Under the pieces are notes generated by a model. It had not been told where the DNA came from and ran no database searches. It worked only from the letters and a program-made list of their open reading frames with translations. Positions 18,501-19,924 of a DNA stretch of 19,924 bases are shown here, piece by piece. The first letter of the stretch is position 1, and every line of letters starts with the position of its first letter. The stretch is from Cerioporus squamosus (taxonomy: Eukaryota; Basidiomycota; Agaricomycetes; Polyporales; Polyporaceae): NCBI GenBank assembly GCA_022592435.1, contig JABYQS010000511.1:1-19924 (forward strand), written 5' to 3'. The position numbers were made by a program, and so were the translations under genes.

Positions 18501-19923
18501 ATACCGTCGTTGTCCATTGACGTCAAAATCGACTCAACGGTCTTGGTCTTCGTGAGCTTGTCGAACTGCCGGCTGCCGTTGACGCCAGTGAGCTGGAGGA
18601 TCAGCGAAAAGCCGATCTTGGGATTGCTCTTCACAGCATTCTGTATGTCTGTCACCTACGGTATCGACGTGAGATCATCTGAGATGGAGCCGTAGACAGA
18701 GATAGCTGAGCTGTGCTGCGAACTTACCACCTGCCTGGCAGCCTTGTGAAGATAGCGGTCACTGTTCGACAGGTGGTTGATCCACGAGCGCATGAAGTTC
18801 TTCGTGAACAGCATGGGCATGTCGTCTGCGCTGACGCGGGGCAGCGCCTTTTGGAACACCTGGAAACCCCAGTACTTCCGCTCTGAGGAAGACGTCGAAG
18901 CGAACAAGGACTCTGTGGGATGCCGTATCTAGCATTAGCCTTGCCGAAGCCGTACGCAGCGACGAATGACAAACCATCAACGACGATCCGGAAAACTCTG
19001 GGAACGATCCCTTGGGCGCACGCTCGCCTTGGGCGGCAGGTTTTGGCAACACCTGGTCGAGAAGCATGTCCCAGACGAAGTGCACCTGTGGCTTCCACGA
19101 GCCAGCCTTCGGCAGATCTGACTCTCGTCTTCTCCGCATCGGATTCCTGTACAGAACGCCGCAAATTAGGGGACAGGCGGTTCCTCCGATACGGGTTCGA
19201 GTTATACCTTCAAGATCCGCGCAATAGCGCTCAGATTCCCCGTACTGAGCAGGTCAGGGTTCTTGAACGTCGGAGAAAGGTGCTTCTTCCAGTCCCGAGA
19301 CGGAAACGAGGACTGCAGCTTCAACGTTAGAGCCACTTCTCGGGGTCCACGTCTTGGACTCCGAGTATATTGCGGCGATTGTCGCATCCACGGCTTCGTT
19401 CTTCCAAGAAACATCTGACTGAGCGAGCGCATCCACCGCTAGGCCAATGGACCACCACGCGCTTTCGCGTAACCAAGACTTCTTCTCTCCGAGCTCCATG
19501 AGTTGGGCTAGTACTCTTTGAAGCTAGACAGGTCGGAGGCAGTAGTGGAAGACGAGGGAAGCGTAGAGTCGCCGGAGGAGGCCGGACTGGATGACGGAGG
19601 TGAGACCGAACAAGCGAGCAAACAGAACGTCGCGTTCTTCCTGACCAGTCATGGAGCCCTGGGTCTTGGACGAGTCTAGATGAGCTGGACGATTTGGGAG
19701 CATGTCACCGTGTCGATGCGGGACAACAGCTATAGGCGGCACGATTTAGCAACTCAACCATGAGATTTAGACCGAAGGTCTTGCCCCAGGCCACGCATGT
19801 GTCGTAAACGTTCCGTAGAACGAGCAGGAGTGCAAGATGTTATCACACGAATGCGCTTCCAGTATGAACGCGCGGAACCTGGGCAAACGGCCTAGCCGAG
19901 GACAGACTACGCACCTCCGTCAA
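15595..19923 (-). CDS. POL5: Pol5/MYBBP1A-type nucleolar ribosome biogenesis factor (5' end outside window)
   Basis: Pol5/MYBBP1A is a nucleolar HEAT-repeat protein needed for rRNA production and large-subunit assembly. The name DNA polymerase V is historical. Minus-strand exons: 19923-19915, 19729-19208, 19146-18975, 18912-18728, 18655-18441, 18343-18160, 18032-17924, 17861-17677, 17621-17511, 17452-17210, 17126-16763, 16704-16121 and 16068-15595. Family stretches include MTGQEERDVLFARLFGLTS, KKSWLRESAWWSIGLAVDAL, KYWGFQVFQKALPRVS and DVDAQREATHFKNRVLDLI. A long Asp/Glu/Ser acidic region lies at about 17100-16930, as is usual here, and a Lys-rich nuclear/nucleolar tail ends the protein. From 18912 down the frame is intact. 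Between 19678 and 18993 about eight single-base shifts interrupt it, mostly contractions of runs such as GG or CC. I read these as sequence errors, because the protein on both sides of each is well conserved. One intron (16762-16705) is GC-AG. Confidence 0.92.
16705..16762 (-). other. POL5: Probable GC-AG intron in POL5
   Basis: On the minus strand the exon ends aaaag and the intron begins gcaagt, the standard context of the GC-AG intron class, and it ends tgtag. Splicing here yields HRKDVDAQREATHFKN, matching the family. The nearest in-frame GT donor (gtttta) is weak and would put extra residues into this conserved stretch. Confidence 0.7.
16930..17100 (-). repeat. POL5: Low-complexity acidic-coding stretch in POL5
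   Basis: GAN/TCN-rich triplets encode runs of Asp, Glu and Ser. This is the central acidic segment typical of Pol5/MYBBP1A, not a separate gene. The plus-strand Ser-rich open frame over it (16759-17214) is its shadow. Confidence 0.8.
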
Positions 19924-19924
19924 C

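Noticed and set aside
19730..19914. Hydrophobic open stretch (LRNVYDTCVAWGKTFG) on the minus strand
   Set aside because: It lies within a 185-nt segment with a gtgcgt donor and a tatag acceptor that joins LTE to LLSRIDTVTCSQ as expected for Pol5, so it is best read as intron.
1..19924. CRISPR arrays, tRNA/rRNA genes, insertion sequences, biosynthetic clusters
   Set aside because: I looked for direct repeats with spacers, tRNA A/B boxes, terminal inverted repeats and transposase or synthase motifs, and found none that hold up.

Overview
This window reads as nuclear DNA of a basidiomycete fungus, most likely an Agaricomycete. It is GC-rich. Its genes are split by many short introns (about 48-185 nt) with GT..AG ends and CTAAC/CTGAC-like branch sites. 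The encoded proteins (an Shr3-type permease chaperone, Msh3, Pol5 and F-box/zinc proteins) fit that group. No prokaryotic, viral, transposon, tRNA, rRNA or CRISPR signal was found. I derived all gene models by joining frames across splice sites.

Layout, left to right: (1) 1-708, +, 3' part of a linker histone H1 gene with its lysine/alanine/proline-rich tail. (2) 1955-2862, -, a complete SHR3-type ER membrane chaperone gene of four exons. (3) 3119-3941, +, a three-exon gene for a probable mitochondrial RsfS/MALSU1/Atp25-N-type ribosome silencing factor, divergent from SHR3 across a 256-bp shared promoter. (4) 4602-5222, +, a small disordered LEA-like protein behind a TATA box, a CRE palindrome and an STRE-like site. 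(5) 5633-7924 and 8396-10649, +, two tandem F-box paralogues with ten exons each. Six internal exons have identical lengths in both, and both proteins carry the same Cys/His modules. (6) 11353-15598, +, a complete 17-exon MSH3 mismatch-repair gene with two MluI cell-cycle boxes in its promoter. (7) 15595-19923, -, the POL5/MYBBP1A-type ribosome biogenesis gene, running off the right edge.

MSH3 and POL5 converge so tightly that one CTAG palindrome supplies both stop codons. POL5 has a probable GC-AG intron. About 11.3 kb of exon sequence from SHR3 to the 3' two thirds of POL5 could be followed without a broken frame. The POL5 exons between about 19.68 and 18.99 kb, and the H1 exon at about 155, contain single-base contractions in short homopolymers. 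The protein is otherwise well conserved there. This looks like sequence error towards the two ends of a contig rather than gene decay.

Most of the window is ordinary housekeeping sequence. The parts most worth a second look are the F-box/zinc tandem pair, the shared stop palindrome, the paired MCB elements at MSH3, and the frame-preserving introns that contain no stop codon.
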